NCBI GenBank assembly: GCA_025934335.1
Contig: JAICYG010000089.1
Span: forward strand, 1 to 10,414
DNA length: 10,414 nt
DNA from: Thermoleophilia bacterium
GTDB taxonomy: Bacteria; Actinomycetota; Thermoleophilia; Gaiellales; Gaiellaceae
Direction of reading: 5' to 3'
Under the pieces are notes generated by a model, which saw nothing but the letters and a program-made list of their open reading frames with translations, searched no databases and had not been told where the DNA came from. The position numbers and the translations under genes were made by a program. Positions 1-5,157 of this stretch are shown here, piece by piece (within the stretch, counting starts at the first letter, position 1; every line of letters starts with the position of its first letter).

Positions 1-233
1 GAGAGCACGACGCGGCGGCGGAGCTGGCGCGCCGGGGCGTCACCCGTATCGAGCAGACGGACATGCTCACCTGGCAGGGCGACGCCTGGCGGGACCTCGG
101 CGAGGTGCTGCTCGCGGGCGGCGACTCGAGCGGCGCGATCGGCGCACTCGAGGAGGCGCTCGCTCGCTACCAGCGAAAGCAGAACCTCGCCATGGCCGCG
201 CAGGTGCGTTCGCGGCTGGACGCCGTTCGCTAG
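1..233 (+). CDS. C-terminal end of a TPR-repeat protein (5' end outside window)
   Basis: The reading frame is open from base 3 and ends at TAG 231-233. The visible 76 residues read as helical repeat sequence. The segment around MLTWQGDAWRDLGEVLLAGG followed by SSGAIGALEEALARYQRK has the A/L/G/A/Y spacing of a TPR helix pair, and a last helix ends in RSRLDAVR. Similar C-terminal TPR tails are known from large actinobacterial ATPase-type regulators and adenylate-cyclase-domain proteins, where the TPR arm senses a partner. That assignment is inference, because the catalytic or DNA-binding part lies outside the window. The stop overlaps the stop of the convergent aldo/keto reductase gene. Codon use is as GC-rich as in the neighbours. 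Confidence 0.75.
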   Translation, partial: EHDAAAELARRGVTRIEQTDMLTWQGDAWRDLGEVLLAGGDSSGAIGALEEALARYQRKQNLAMAAQVRSRLDAVR

Positions 234-1198
234 TGCCCCGAGACGGCATGGGGGACGTACGGCTCCTCGAGCCGCGCGACCTCCTCGTCGGAGAGCGTAA
301 GCCCCTCAGCCGCGAGCGCGTCCTCGAGGTGGCCGAGCTTCGTCGCGCCGACGATCGGCGCCGTCACGCCCGGCTTCTGGAGGAGCCACGCGAGCGCGAC
401 CTGGGCCGTCGGCACGCCACGTCCGGCGGCCACCTCGGCCGCGCGGTCGACGACGGCGAAGTCGAGCTCCGGCACGTAGAGCGAGTCGCCGAACGAGTCG
501 GTCTGCGCACGCGTCGTGAGCCGTTCCCCCTCGCGCGTGCGGTTGCCTGCGAGCAGGCCGCGCGCGAGCGGGCTCCACGGCAGCACCGCTACGCCCTGGT
601 CGATGCACTGCGGGATCATCTCCCGCTCCTCCTCGCGGTAGACGAGGTTGTAGTGGTTCTGCATCGACGCGAACGGCGTCGGGGCGACCGACTGCGCCTT
701 CGCGAACTGCCACGCGTACATCGAGCTCGCCCCGATGTAGCGCGCCTTGCCCGCGCGCACGACGTCGTGCAGCGCCTGCATCGTCTCCTCGATCGGCGTG
801 TGCGGGTCCCAGCGGTGGGTCTGGTAGAGGTCGACGTAGTCGAGCCCGAGCCGCGAGAGCGACGCGTCGATGGACGCGAGGATGTGCTTGCGCGAGAGGC
901 CGGCGCCGTTCTCGCCGGGCATCGTGCGGCCGTGCACCTTCGTCGCGACGACGTACTCCTCGCGCGTCCCGAAGAAGCGCGAGAGCAGCCGGCCGGTGAC
1001 GACCTCGCTCTCCCCGCCGTTGTAGACGTCGGCGGTGTCGAAGAAGATGACGCCGCCCTCGACCGCTCGCCGCACGATCGGCTCGGCGGCCGCTTCGTCG
1101 AGCGCCCACGGGCGCGACTCGTGCGCGCCGTAGCTCATCATCCCGAGGCAGAGCCGCGAGACGCGCAGCCCGGTCCCGCCGAGGTTCACGTAGTCCAC
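230..1198 (-). CDS. Aldo/keto reductase family oxidoreductase
   Basis: A 322-residue protein of usual length for the aldo/keto reductase superfamily, which are cytosolic NADPH-dependent TIM-barrel enzymes reducing aldehydes and ketones. The N-terminus (YVNLGGTGLRVSRLCLGMMSYG) is typical. The catalytic tetrad is visible: D54 and Y59 in FFDTADVYNGGESE, K87 in VVATKVHG, and H128 in LYQTHRWDP. Further family marks are YIGASSMYAWQF (155-165), the Q180-N181 and Y183 region of SMQNHYNLVYREEE, PWSPLARGLLAG (208-218), and the cofactor-binding C-terminal stretch VTAPIVGATKLGHLEDAL. It resembles the YajO / potassium-channel-beta-like branch; the natural substrate cannot be read from sequence. The start is GTG at 1196-1198. 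No Shine-Dalgarno is visible, but TAGCGT lies six bases upstream, so a leaderless start is plausible. It is divergent from the DUF3761-HNH gene and convergent with the TPR gene. Confidence 0.93.
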   Translation of the reverse strand: MDYVNLGGTGLRVSRLCLGMMSYGAHESRPWALDEAAAEPIVRRAVEGGVIFFDTADVYNGGESEVVTGRLLSRFFGTREEYVVATKVHGRTMPGENGAGLSRKHILASIDASLSRLGLDYVDLYQTHRWDPHTPIEETMQALHDVVRAGKARYIGASSMYAWQFAKAQSVAPTPFASMQNHYNLVYREEEREMIPQCIDQGVAVLPWSPLARGLLAGNRTREGERLTTRAQTDSFGDSLYVPELDFAVVDRAAEVAAGRGVPTAQVALAWLLQKPGVTAPIVGATKLGHLEDALAAEGLTLSDEEVARLEEPYVPHAVSGH

Positions 1199-1204
1199 GG
1201 TCGA

Positions 1205-1210
1205 ACGCTA
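1205..1210 (-). promoter_or_regulatory. Candidate -10 box of a leaderless promoter for the aldo/keto reductase
   Basis: Read on the - strand, TAGCGT fits the actinobacterial TANNNT -10 pattern and ends six bases before the GTG start, so transcription would begin at or very near the start codon. No convincing -35 is present at 16-18 bases. Support comes from the missing Shine-Dalgarno and from the same arrangement at other genes in this window. Confidence 0.45.
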
Positions 1211-1222
1211 GCGATCTCGCCC

Positions 1223-1251
1223 TTGCAAACAGGTCCGAAGGCGACGATCGT
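1223..1251 (+). promoter_or_regulatory. Candidate promoter for the DUF3761-HNH gene
   Basis: TTGCAA (1223-1228) is followed after 17 bases by GATCGT (1246-1251), which keeps the A at the second and the T at the sixth position of a -10 box. The box ends six bases before the GTG start at 1258, implying a leaderless or nearly leaderless message. The GAGGA just before the start lies too close to act as a normal Shine-Dalgarno. The 59-bp spacer also serves the divergent reductase gene. Confidence 0.45.
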
Positions 1252-1257
1252 GAGGAC

Positions 1258-1917
1258 GTGGGCCCACTGCGCGCTGCGGCCGGCGTTGCCCTCCTCGTCG
1301 TGGTCGCCGTCTCGACGGCGGCCGCTTCGGCGCCCCCGCACGGCGCGACCGCGGTCTGCCGCGACGGCACCTATAGCTACTCGCATCACCGTTCCGGTAC
1401 GTGCTCTCACCACGGCGGCGTCGCACGGTGGCTCGCCGGGCCGTCCGGCGTGGCGACGACCGCGACCGGGCGTTCGGTCGTCCTCGGTGTGCGGACGCGG
1501 TCGCGCGGATGTCGTCGCGGAGCGCTGCCCGACCGCCGCTGCACGCCGGGCGCCTACTACGCGAAGGTGACGAAGCGGCTGATCTGCGCGCCCGGCTTCC
1601 ACACGAGCTCGATCCGGAACGTGCCGCCGGCGGAGAAGTTCGCGGTCGAGGCCGCGTACGGGATGCAGCCTCGTCTCTACGGGCGGACGATCGAGCTCGA
1701 CCACGTCGTGCCGCTCGAGCTCGGCGGGAGCAACGCCGTCAGCAACCTGTTTCCCGAGCGCGGGTCGGGCGTTGCGAGCTACCACGTCAAGGATCGGCTC
1801 GAGGATCGGCTGCACACCCTCGTCTGCACGGGCCGGATGAGCCTCGCCGCCGCGCGGCGCGGAATCGCGGTCAACTGGTTGCGGTTCTACGACTCCGTCT
1901 TCGGCGTCTCCGCGTGA
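1258..1917 (+). CDS. Secreted protein with DUF3761 and HNH nuclease-like domain
   Basis: A 219-residue protein. Residues 1-25 form a signal peptide (hydrophobic AAGVALLVVVAVSTAAASA, small residues at the end), so export is expected. Residues about 34-59 (CRDGTYSYSHHRSGTCSHHG) match the short Cys/His-rich DUF3761 motif. After a basic linker, residues 108-213 match a compact HNH-type family: LICAPGFHTSSIRNVP, EKFAVEAAYG, ELDHVVPLELGGSN with D148-H149 and N159, NLFPE with N163, then VKDRLEDRLHTLVCTG and a final NWLRFY helix. The His and Asn residues expected at the metal site are present, so nuclease activity is possible but not shown. The protein might act on extracellular DNA or in the envelope. 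The GTG start is supported by the signal peptide beginning right there and by the promoter spacing. A hairpin follows the stop directly. Confidence 0.85.
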   Translation: MGPLRAAAGVALLVVVAVSTAAASAPPHGATAVCRDGTYSYSHHRSGTCSHHGGVARWLAGPSGVATTATGRSVVLGVRTRSRGCRRGALPDRRCTPGAYYAKVTKRLICAPGFHTSSIRNVPPAEKFAVEAAYGMQPRLYGRTIELDHVVPLELGGSNAVSNLFPERGSGVASYHVKDRLEDRLHTLVCTGRMSLAAARRGIAVNWLRFYDSVFGVSA

Positions 1918-1920
1918 GGT

Positions 1921-1948
1921 CGTGGGGGCGGCCCGCGCCTCCCCCACG
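1921..1948 (+). terminator. Hairpin terminator candidate after the HNH gene
   Basis: CGTGGGGG (1921-1928) pairs perfectly with CCCCCACG (1941-1948), with an inner GGC/GCC pairing and a four-base loop. It begins three bases after the TGA stop. No T-run follows, as is common for GC-rich actinobacterial hairpin terminators. Confidence 0.6.
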
Positions 1949-2163
1949 CACCCACCTCAGCCCACGACGCGCTGCGCGCCGGCTTCGTTCCCGAGGGCGC
2001 TCGGTTCGGCGACAAGCGTCTCGAGGAACGAGAGCAACCGCTTCGAGGCCGGCCGCAATCGTCTTGTCGACCGCCTTCCAGTTATGGGGAACAACCGTCG
2101 CCGGTCAAGGGCAGCGTGACCTTTTCGACCCTTCGGCCGTTAGAAGCGTTGTTCCTACCGAAG
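1949..2163. other. Gene-poor stretch between the HNH gene and the 21-residue peptide gene
   Basis: No convincing gene is visible here. The GC content falls locally around 2060-2160 compared with the flanks, as expected of a promoter and leader region for the peptide gene at 2177. A possible but weak promoter is GTGACC (2116-2121), 17 bases, then GTTAGA (2139-2144). CCCACGAC at 1961-1968 can pair with GTCGTGGG at 1919-1926, competing with the hairpin at 1921-1948. On the - strand an open frame of 46 codons (2094 down to 1957) has coding-like third positions in its second half but no ATG or GTG start. Confidence 0.4.
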
Positions 2164-2173
2164 AAGGAGGTGA
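2164..2173 (+). promoter_or_regulatory. Perfect ten-base Shine-Dalgarno for the 21-residue peptide
   Basis: AAGGAGGTGA is fully complementary to the usual 3' end of 16S rRNA. Its GGAGG core ends six bases before the ATG at 2177. It is the strongest ribosome binding site in the window and decides both the start and the reality of the very short gene that follows. Confidence 0.85.
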
Positions 2174-2176
2174 CGC

Positions 2177-2242
2177 ATGTACATCGGCGGAGGCGTTGTC
2201 CTGCTCGTCATCATCATCCTCCTCCTGGTCTGGCTCCTCTAA
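2177..2242 (+). CDS. 21-residue hydrophobic membrane peptide (MYIGGG type)
   Basis: The frame runs from ATG 2177 to TAA 2240-2242. The peptide starts MYIGGG and continues as an unbroken run of V, L and I to a VWLL end, so almost the whole chain is one transmembrane helix with no charged residue. A perfect Shine-Dalgarno at the right distance strongly supports translation. Short peptides with a MYIGGG start and an aliphatic tail recur, as I recall, in Thermoleophilia-type actinobacterial genomes, usually unnamed. The role is unknown; a membrane-complex subunit, a modulator of a membrane protein, or a toxin-like peptide are all possible. It stands alone on +, after a gene-poor leader and before a hairpin. 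Confidence 0.8.
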   Translation: MYIGGGVVLLVIIILLLVWLL

Positions 2243-2267
2243 CGGGGAGACGAGATGCTCGACACGC

Positions 2268-2299
2268 GACGAGGCGGCTCGAGACCGGGCCGCCTCGTC
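2268..2299. terminator. Inverted repeat, probable bidirectional terminator
   Basis: GACGAGGCGGC (2268-2278) and GCCGCCTCGTC (2289-2299) form a perfect 11-bp stem with a ten-base loop. It lies 25 bases after the peptide gene on + and two bases beyond the stop of the VOC gene on -, exactly between convergent genes, and so can serve both. There is no T-run on either side. Confidence 0.65.
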
Positions 2300-2301
2300 C
2301 T

Positions 2302-2652
2302 CTACCTGGGCGGCCAGCCGACCCGGATCTCGTTCCCGTCTGGGTCGTACATCCAGAAGACGCGCATGCCGAAGTCCGTGTGCCGCAGCGGCGTGAAGCG
2401 CGCCGCGTCACCGGCGCCCTCCCGCCAGCGCTCGTAGAGCGCGTCGATGTCGTCGGTGTAGATGAAGCACAGTCCCGGCGGATGCTCGCCGAGGGCCGTG
2501 CCGGTGAAGTGGAGCTCGCCGCCCTCACACTCGATGATCAGGTAGTCCCACTCCTCCGGCGGCGCGCCTCTGTTCTTGAAGCCGAGCCGCTCGTAGAAGG
2601 CGAGCGTGGCGCGGAGGTCGTGGCTCGAGAGGAGCGGAAGCGCGCGGTTCAT
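2302..2652 (-). CDS. VOC superfamily (glyoxalase/bleomycin-resistance fold) protein
   Basis: A 116-residue single-domain protein of normal size for small VOC proteins. The pattern is of two beta-alpha-beta-beta-beta units: ALPLLSSHDLRATLAFYERLGF at the N-terminus, EWDYLIIECEGGELHFTG in the middle, then PPGLCFIYTDDIDALYERW and a C-terminal FGMRVFWMYDPDGNEIRVGW. The YDPDGNEI signature, with its Glu, is the usual last metal-ligand region, and H48 of ELHF is another likely ligand. It is most like the bleomycin-resistance-type subgroup, whose members bind or modify small molecules. Binding of bleomycin is not implied. It starts at ATG 2650-2652, ten bases after the mreB stop, so it may share the mreB message. 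TAGAGT seven bases before the ATG could also give its own leaderless transcript. Confidence 0.88.
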   Translation of the reverse strand: MNRALPLLSSHDLRATLAFYERLGFKNRGAPPEEWDYLIIECEGGELHFTGTALGEHPPGLCFIYTDDIDALYERWREGAGDAARFTPLRHTDFGMRVFWMYDPDGNEIRVGWPPR

Positions 2653-2659
2653 GCCGGCG

Positions 2660-2665
2660 ACTCTA
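2660..2665 (-). promoter_or_regulatory. Candidate -10 box for the VOC gene
   Basis: Read on -, TAGAGT is followed by seven bases (CGCCGGC) and the ATG. It contains the mreB stop codon TAG. The same TANNNT-CGCCGG-like-ATG layout is seen before the gene at 9685. No -35 is evident, so an internal promoter is only a possibility. Confidence 0.35.
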
Positions 2666-3715
2666 CGCGCGCCGGCGCCGGCGGCCGCGGCGGTGCGTGC
2701 GCGCGACCGCGAGCGCGTCGGCGTTCTCGAGCGCGAGCCCCGCGCCGAGCGCGACCGTCGTCAACGGGTCGTCGCTCCTCGTCACGGCGAGCCCGGTGCG
2801 CGAACGGATCAGCGCGTCGAACTCGCGCAGCAGCGCGCCGCCGCCGACGAGCATCAGCCCGCGGTCCGCGATGTCGGCGGCGAGCTCCGGCGGTGTCCGC
2901 TCGAGCACGAGCTCGAGCCCCTCGATGATCAGGTCGAGCGGCCGCTGCAGCGCCCCGGCGACCGCCTCTGCGTCGACCGTCGTCCGGCGCAGGAGCCCCG
3001 TCGAGAGGTCGCGGCCCGCCACGTCCGCGGTGGCGTCGAGCGCGCCGGTGCGGGCGGCGCCGATCTCGAGCTTCACCGTCTCGGCCTGCTCCTGCCCGAT
3101 CAGCAGGCGGTGCGCGTCCTGCAGGAGCTTGACGATCGCCTCGTCGAGGTCGTAGCCGCCGACGCGAACCGAGTGCGAGACGACCATGCCTCCGAGCGCC
3201 GTCACCGCCATCTCCGACGTGCCGCCGCCGACGTCGAGGACGAGCGAGCCGACCGACTCGGCGACCGGGAGGCCGGCGCCGATCGCCGCTGCGAGTGGCT
3301 CCTCGATCAGGTACGCGCGCGCCGCGCCGGCGGCGATCGTCGCCTCCTCGACCGCCGACCGCTCGACCTGCGTGAGGCCGCTCGGGACGCACACCATCAC
3401 CTCCGCGCCCGCACCGATCCGCCGCGCCGCCGAGCGGATGAAGTAGCGGAGCATCTGCTCGGCCATCTCGAAGTCGCCGATCACGCCGTGCCGCAGCGGG
3501 CGCGTCGCCGTGATGTGCGCGGGCGTCCGGCCGATCATCCGGCGCGCCTCCGCGCCGACCGCGTAGACCTCGCCCGAGCGCTCGTCGACCGCCACCACCG
3601 ACGGCTCGAACGCGATCACGCCCTTCCCGGGCTGGTAGACGACCGTGTTCGCGGTGCCGAGATCGACGGCGAGCTGCCGCTCGACACCGAAGCGCCTCAG
3701 CCGGGCCCAGGGCAT
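2663..3715 (-). CDS. mreB: Rod-shape-determining protein MreB (actin-like ATPase)
   Basis: A 350-residue bacterial actin that polymerises under the membrane and guides the cell-wall elongation machinery. Phosphate-1 is AVDLGTANTVVYQPGKGV (D18 to T24). The MreB-typical RPLRHGVIGDFEMAEQMLRYF is at 72-92. The connect region with the catalytic glutamates is YLIEEPLAAAIGAGLPV (135-151), phosphate-2 is LDVGGGTSEMAV (D161), VGGYDLDEAI is at 186-194, and the adenosine motif is LVGGGALL (289-296). The C-terminus is DDPLTTVALGAGLALEN plus a short Arg-rich tail. The ATG at 3713-3715 was chosen because it gives the normal MreB start; extending the frame to 3940 would run into the neighbouring membrane gene. 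No mreC, mreD or penicillin-binding protein gene is next to it, so this may be a second, stand-alone copy. The start is preceded by TACGGT five bases upstream and no good Shine-Dalgarno. Confidence 0.93.
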   Translation of the reverse strand: MPWARLRRFGVERQLAVDLGTANTVVYQPGKGVIAFEPSVVAVDERSGEVYAVGAEARRMIGRTPAHITATRPLRHGVIGDFEMAEQMLRYFIRSAARRIGAGAEVMVCVPSGLTQVERSAVEEATIAAGAARAYLIEEPLAAAIGAGLPVAESVGSLVLDVGGGTSEMAVTALGGMVVSHSVRVGGYDLDEAIVKLLQDAHRLLIGQEQAETVKLEIGAARTGALDATADVAGRDLSTGLLRRTTVDAEAVAGALQRPLDLIIEGLELVLERTPPELAADIADRGLMLVGGGALLREFDALIRSRTGLAVTRSDDPLTTVALGAGLALENADALAVARTHRRGRRRRRA

Positions 3716-3734
3716 CCCGCACCGTATCGCGCCC

Positions 3735-3762
3735 CGCGCGGGCGGCCGCCGCCGCCCGCGCG
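3735..3762 (-). terminator. Strong hairpin between the cupin operon and mreB
   Basis: CGCGCGGGCGGC (3735-3746) and GCCGCCCGCGCG (3751-3762) form a perfect 12-bp stem with a four-base loop. On the - strand it lies 12 bases after the stop of the six-TM membrane protein and 19 bases before the mreB ATG. It probably ends the upstream operon. It has no T-run, and it covers the place where an mreB -35 would lie. Confidence 0.6.
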
Positions 3763-3774
3763 AGGTGCGTGTGG

Positions 3775-4428
3775 TCAGACGGCGGCTGCGGCGACCGCGC
3801 GGCTGCGCGTTCGCGGCGTCGCGCCGACGATCAGGCCGGTGCCGAGGAGCCAGACCGGCGTGCCGAAGATCAGCGCCGCCCAGCCGATCGGACCGATCAC
3901 GAGCACGACCGCGATCAGGACGCCGAAGAGCGCCCACCACTTCGGCAGGACGCCTGTGCGGAGCGCGACGACGGCCGTGCCGACGAAGAAGAGGATCAGC
4001 GCCAGCTCGGCGGCGACGAAGAACATGTCGCTGCTGTTGTGCAGCATCCCCGCCGTGGCGGCGCTGATGCTGTCGTGGTTGATCGCCGACGCGATGTCGC
4101 CCGCCGGGATCAGAAGGCCGAAGACCGCGGCGATCGAGACGCCCCCGAAGGCAAGCGTCGCGTAGGTGTGCTGGCCGCCCTCGGCCTCTGCGAGCCGTGC
4201 CCGCAGGACGGCGGCGAACCAGACGAGTGACAGGCAGCCGAGCATGAACAACCAGCCGCCCATGAGGATCGAGTTCTGGTTCCCCTGCACCCAGGCGAGC
4301 AGCTGCGCGTCCGTCGGGTGGTGCGGGATCTTGTCGCTGAGCGCGTTCGTGACGACGAGGCCGGCGATCCAGAGCGCGACGGCGGCGACCGCCGGCAGTA
4401 GGAGCGGCCGGTGCTTCACGAGGTTCAT
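3775..4428 (-). CDS. Six-transmembrane integral membrane protein of unknown function
   Basis: A 217-residue protein with about six hydrophobic helices: roughly 9-28, 54-75, 92-110, 133-155, 162-182 and 186-204. A short polar loop (SDKIPHHPTDAQLLAWVQGNQ) separates the first two helices, and ARLAEAEGG lies between helices 2 and 3. The layout recalls actinobacterial DUF4386-like or related unnamed membrane proteins in which a GG(W/A)L helix is followed by LR.RL..AEGG; I cannot assign a family firmly. ATG 4426-4428 is chosen because AAGGAG (4435-4440) lies six bases upstream; the ATG just before it (4429-4431) would leave only three. It is the third gene after the cupin and the 38-residue peptide and is probably co-transcribed. 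Confidence 0.82.
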   Translation of the reverse strand: MNLVKHRPLLLPAVAAVALWIAGLVVTNALSDKIPHHPTDAQLLAWVQGNQNSILMGGWLFMLGCLSLVWFAAVLRARLAEAEGGQHTYATLAFGGVSIAAVFGLLIPAGDIASAINHDSISAATAGMLHNSSDMFFVAAELALILFFVGTAVVALRTGVLPKWWALFGVLIAVVLVIGPIGWAALIFGTPVWLLGTGLIVGATPRTRSRAVAAAAV

Positions 4429-4434
4429 CATTGT

Positions 4435-4440
4435 CTCCTT
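4435..4440 (-). promoter_or_regulatory. Shine-Dalgarno of the six-TM membrane protein
   Basis: On -, AAGGAG (inside GGAAGGAG) lies six bases before the second of two adjacent ATG codons and three before the first. It therefore favours the start at 4428. Confidence 0.75.
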
Positions 4441-4444
4441 CCGT

Positions 4445-4561
4445 TCAGTGGGTTGCGGGACGAAGGCGCCGGCCGGTGCCGGCGAGGGCGCCGGCACCGG
4501 CGAGCACGAGCAGGGCGAGCACGAGCGCGGCGAGGAACAGCCGCCGGCGGAGCGCCCTCAT
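4445..4561 (-). CDS. 38-residue single-TM peptide, overlapping the cupin gene
   Basis: The ATG (4559-4561) overlaps the TGA of the cupin gene as ATGA, a typical translational-coupling arrangement. The frame ends at TGA 4445-4447, 16 bases before the next gene start. The product begins MRALRRRLFLAALVLALLVL: a basic N-terminus, one hydrophobic helix at about 8-29, and a short basic tail ending RRLRPATH. It could sit in the membrane with the N-terminus inside, or be an uncleaved signal anchor. No function is recognisable. The reality of the gene rests on the overlap, the clear membrane-helix pattern and the lack of other explanation for the gap between two co-directed genes. It contains a perfect inverted repeat at 4472-4501. 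Confidence 0.6.
   Translation of the reverse strand: MRALRRRLFLAALVLALLVLAGAGALAGTGRRLRPATH
4472..4501. repeat. Perfect 12-bp inverted repeat inside the 38-residue peptide gene
   Basis: GCCGGTGCCGGC (4472-4483) and GCCGGCACCGGC (4490-4501) enclose a six-base loop. In the - transcript this gives a very stable hairpin about 45-75 bases upstream of the membrane-protein start. It could pause or partly stop transcription or protect the upstream message. It may also merely reflect the Ala-Gly-rich codons (AGAGALAGTG) that it encodes. Confidence 0.55.
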
Positions 4562-5130
4562 GCCGGCACCGCCTCGCCGGCCGGACCGGCGGGCGTGTAC
4601 ACGGCCCCGTAGCCGAGAACCCGCCCGAGCGGCGCGCCGAGGACGAGGCCGAGCTTCTGCAGCGCGGCGGGCGGGAACGGCAGCCGCACCGTGTCGAAGT
4701 GCGCGTTCGCGATCACCGCGAGCCGCAGCGGGTTCGGCATGCCCTTGCGGTTCGTCTTGCCGTCGCCGGCGAGCGCGAACATCGTCTCGAGCAGCGACTC
4801 GAACTGCAGCGCCGGCCGGATCTCGCAGACGAACTGTGCGACGTCGTCGCCCGCGTTCCAGAACCGGTGCGGCGTGCCCGGCGGCACCGTCACGCGCGTG
4901 CCCGGGCCGGCGACCTGCTCGTTGCGGCCGATCTTGAAGCCGACGGTGCCGCGAAGCACCTGGAAGCGCTCCTCCTGCGACGGGTGCACGTGGGCCGCGG
5001 CGACGAAGCCGTCGGGCTCGACGAACGTCTCGATCACGACGGCCTCGCCGTTCGTGTCGGCTGCGGTCTGGCGAAAGACGATGCGCTCGCCGGTGACGGG
5101 GTTGTGGATGCTGTCTCCTGCGCGGATCAT
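4558..5130 (-). CDS. Cupin-domain protein
   Basis: A 190-residue protein. The N-terminal 110 residues form a cupin barrel. Motif 1 is HVHPSQEERFQVLRGTVGF, with metal-ligand candidates H47, H49 and E53 or E54. Motif 2 is GTRVTVPPGTPHRFWN, with H88 and N92. Both motifs are complete, so a metal site is likely. Residues 111-190 form an extra C-terminal part (ESLLETMFALAGDGKTNRKGMPNP, then a more hydrophobic LGLVLGAPLGRVLGY) that is often seen in unnamed actinobacterial cupins of this size and might contact the membrane. The reaction and substrate cannot be inferred. The ATG start is supported by AAAAGGAG six bases upstream. It leads a three-gene operon and is divergent from the SARP-family regulator. 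Confidence 0.9.
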   Translation of the reverse strand: MIRAGDSIHNPVTGERIVFRQTAADTNGEAVVIETFVEPDGFVAAAHVHPSQEERFQVLRGTVGFKIGRNEQVAGPGTRVTVPPGTPHRFWNAGDDVAQFVCEIRPALQFESLLETMFALAGDGKTNRKGMPNPLRLAVIANAHFDTVRLPFPPAALQKLGLVLGAPLGRVLGYGAVYTPAGPAGEAVPA

Positions 5131-5136
5131 TCGTGG

Positions 5137-5144
5137 CTCCTTTT
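5137..5144 (-). promoter_or_regulatory. Shine-Dalgarno of the cupin gene
   Basis: On -, AAAAGGAG is followed by six bases and the ATG at 5128-5130. It fixes the cupin start. Confidence 0.8.
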
Positions 5145-5157
5145 CTCGACGGGACGC

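Noticed and set aside
233..1570. Long + frame of 445 codons across the aldo/keto reductase
   Set aside because: It is the antisense shadow of a gene with a complete catalytic tetrad, its product is Arg-rich and repetitive, and it shows no domain.
2086..2091. GGGGAA as the -10 of a stress-sigma (SigB/SigF-like) promoter for the 21-residue peptide
   Set aside because: No GTTT-like -35 lies 13-16 bases upstream.
1922..2119. 65-codon + frame in the gene-poor stretch
   Set aside because: It starts inside the hairpin after the HNH gene, has no Shine-Dalgarno, and shows no recognisable pattern or third-position bias.
3716..3940. Extending mreB upstream to 3940
   Set aside because: It would overlap the end of the six-TM membrane gene in another frame. 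The ATG at 3715 gives a normal MreB N-terminus.
2606..4165. Long + frame of 519 codons across mreB and the six-TM gene
   Set aside because: It is an antisense shadow; both - strand genes have full motifs or a consistent membrane topology.
4429..4431. First of the two adjacent ATG codons as the start of the six-TM protein
   Set aside because: It would lie only three bases from the Shine-Dalgarno; the next ATG has the normal six-base spacing.
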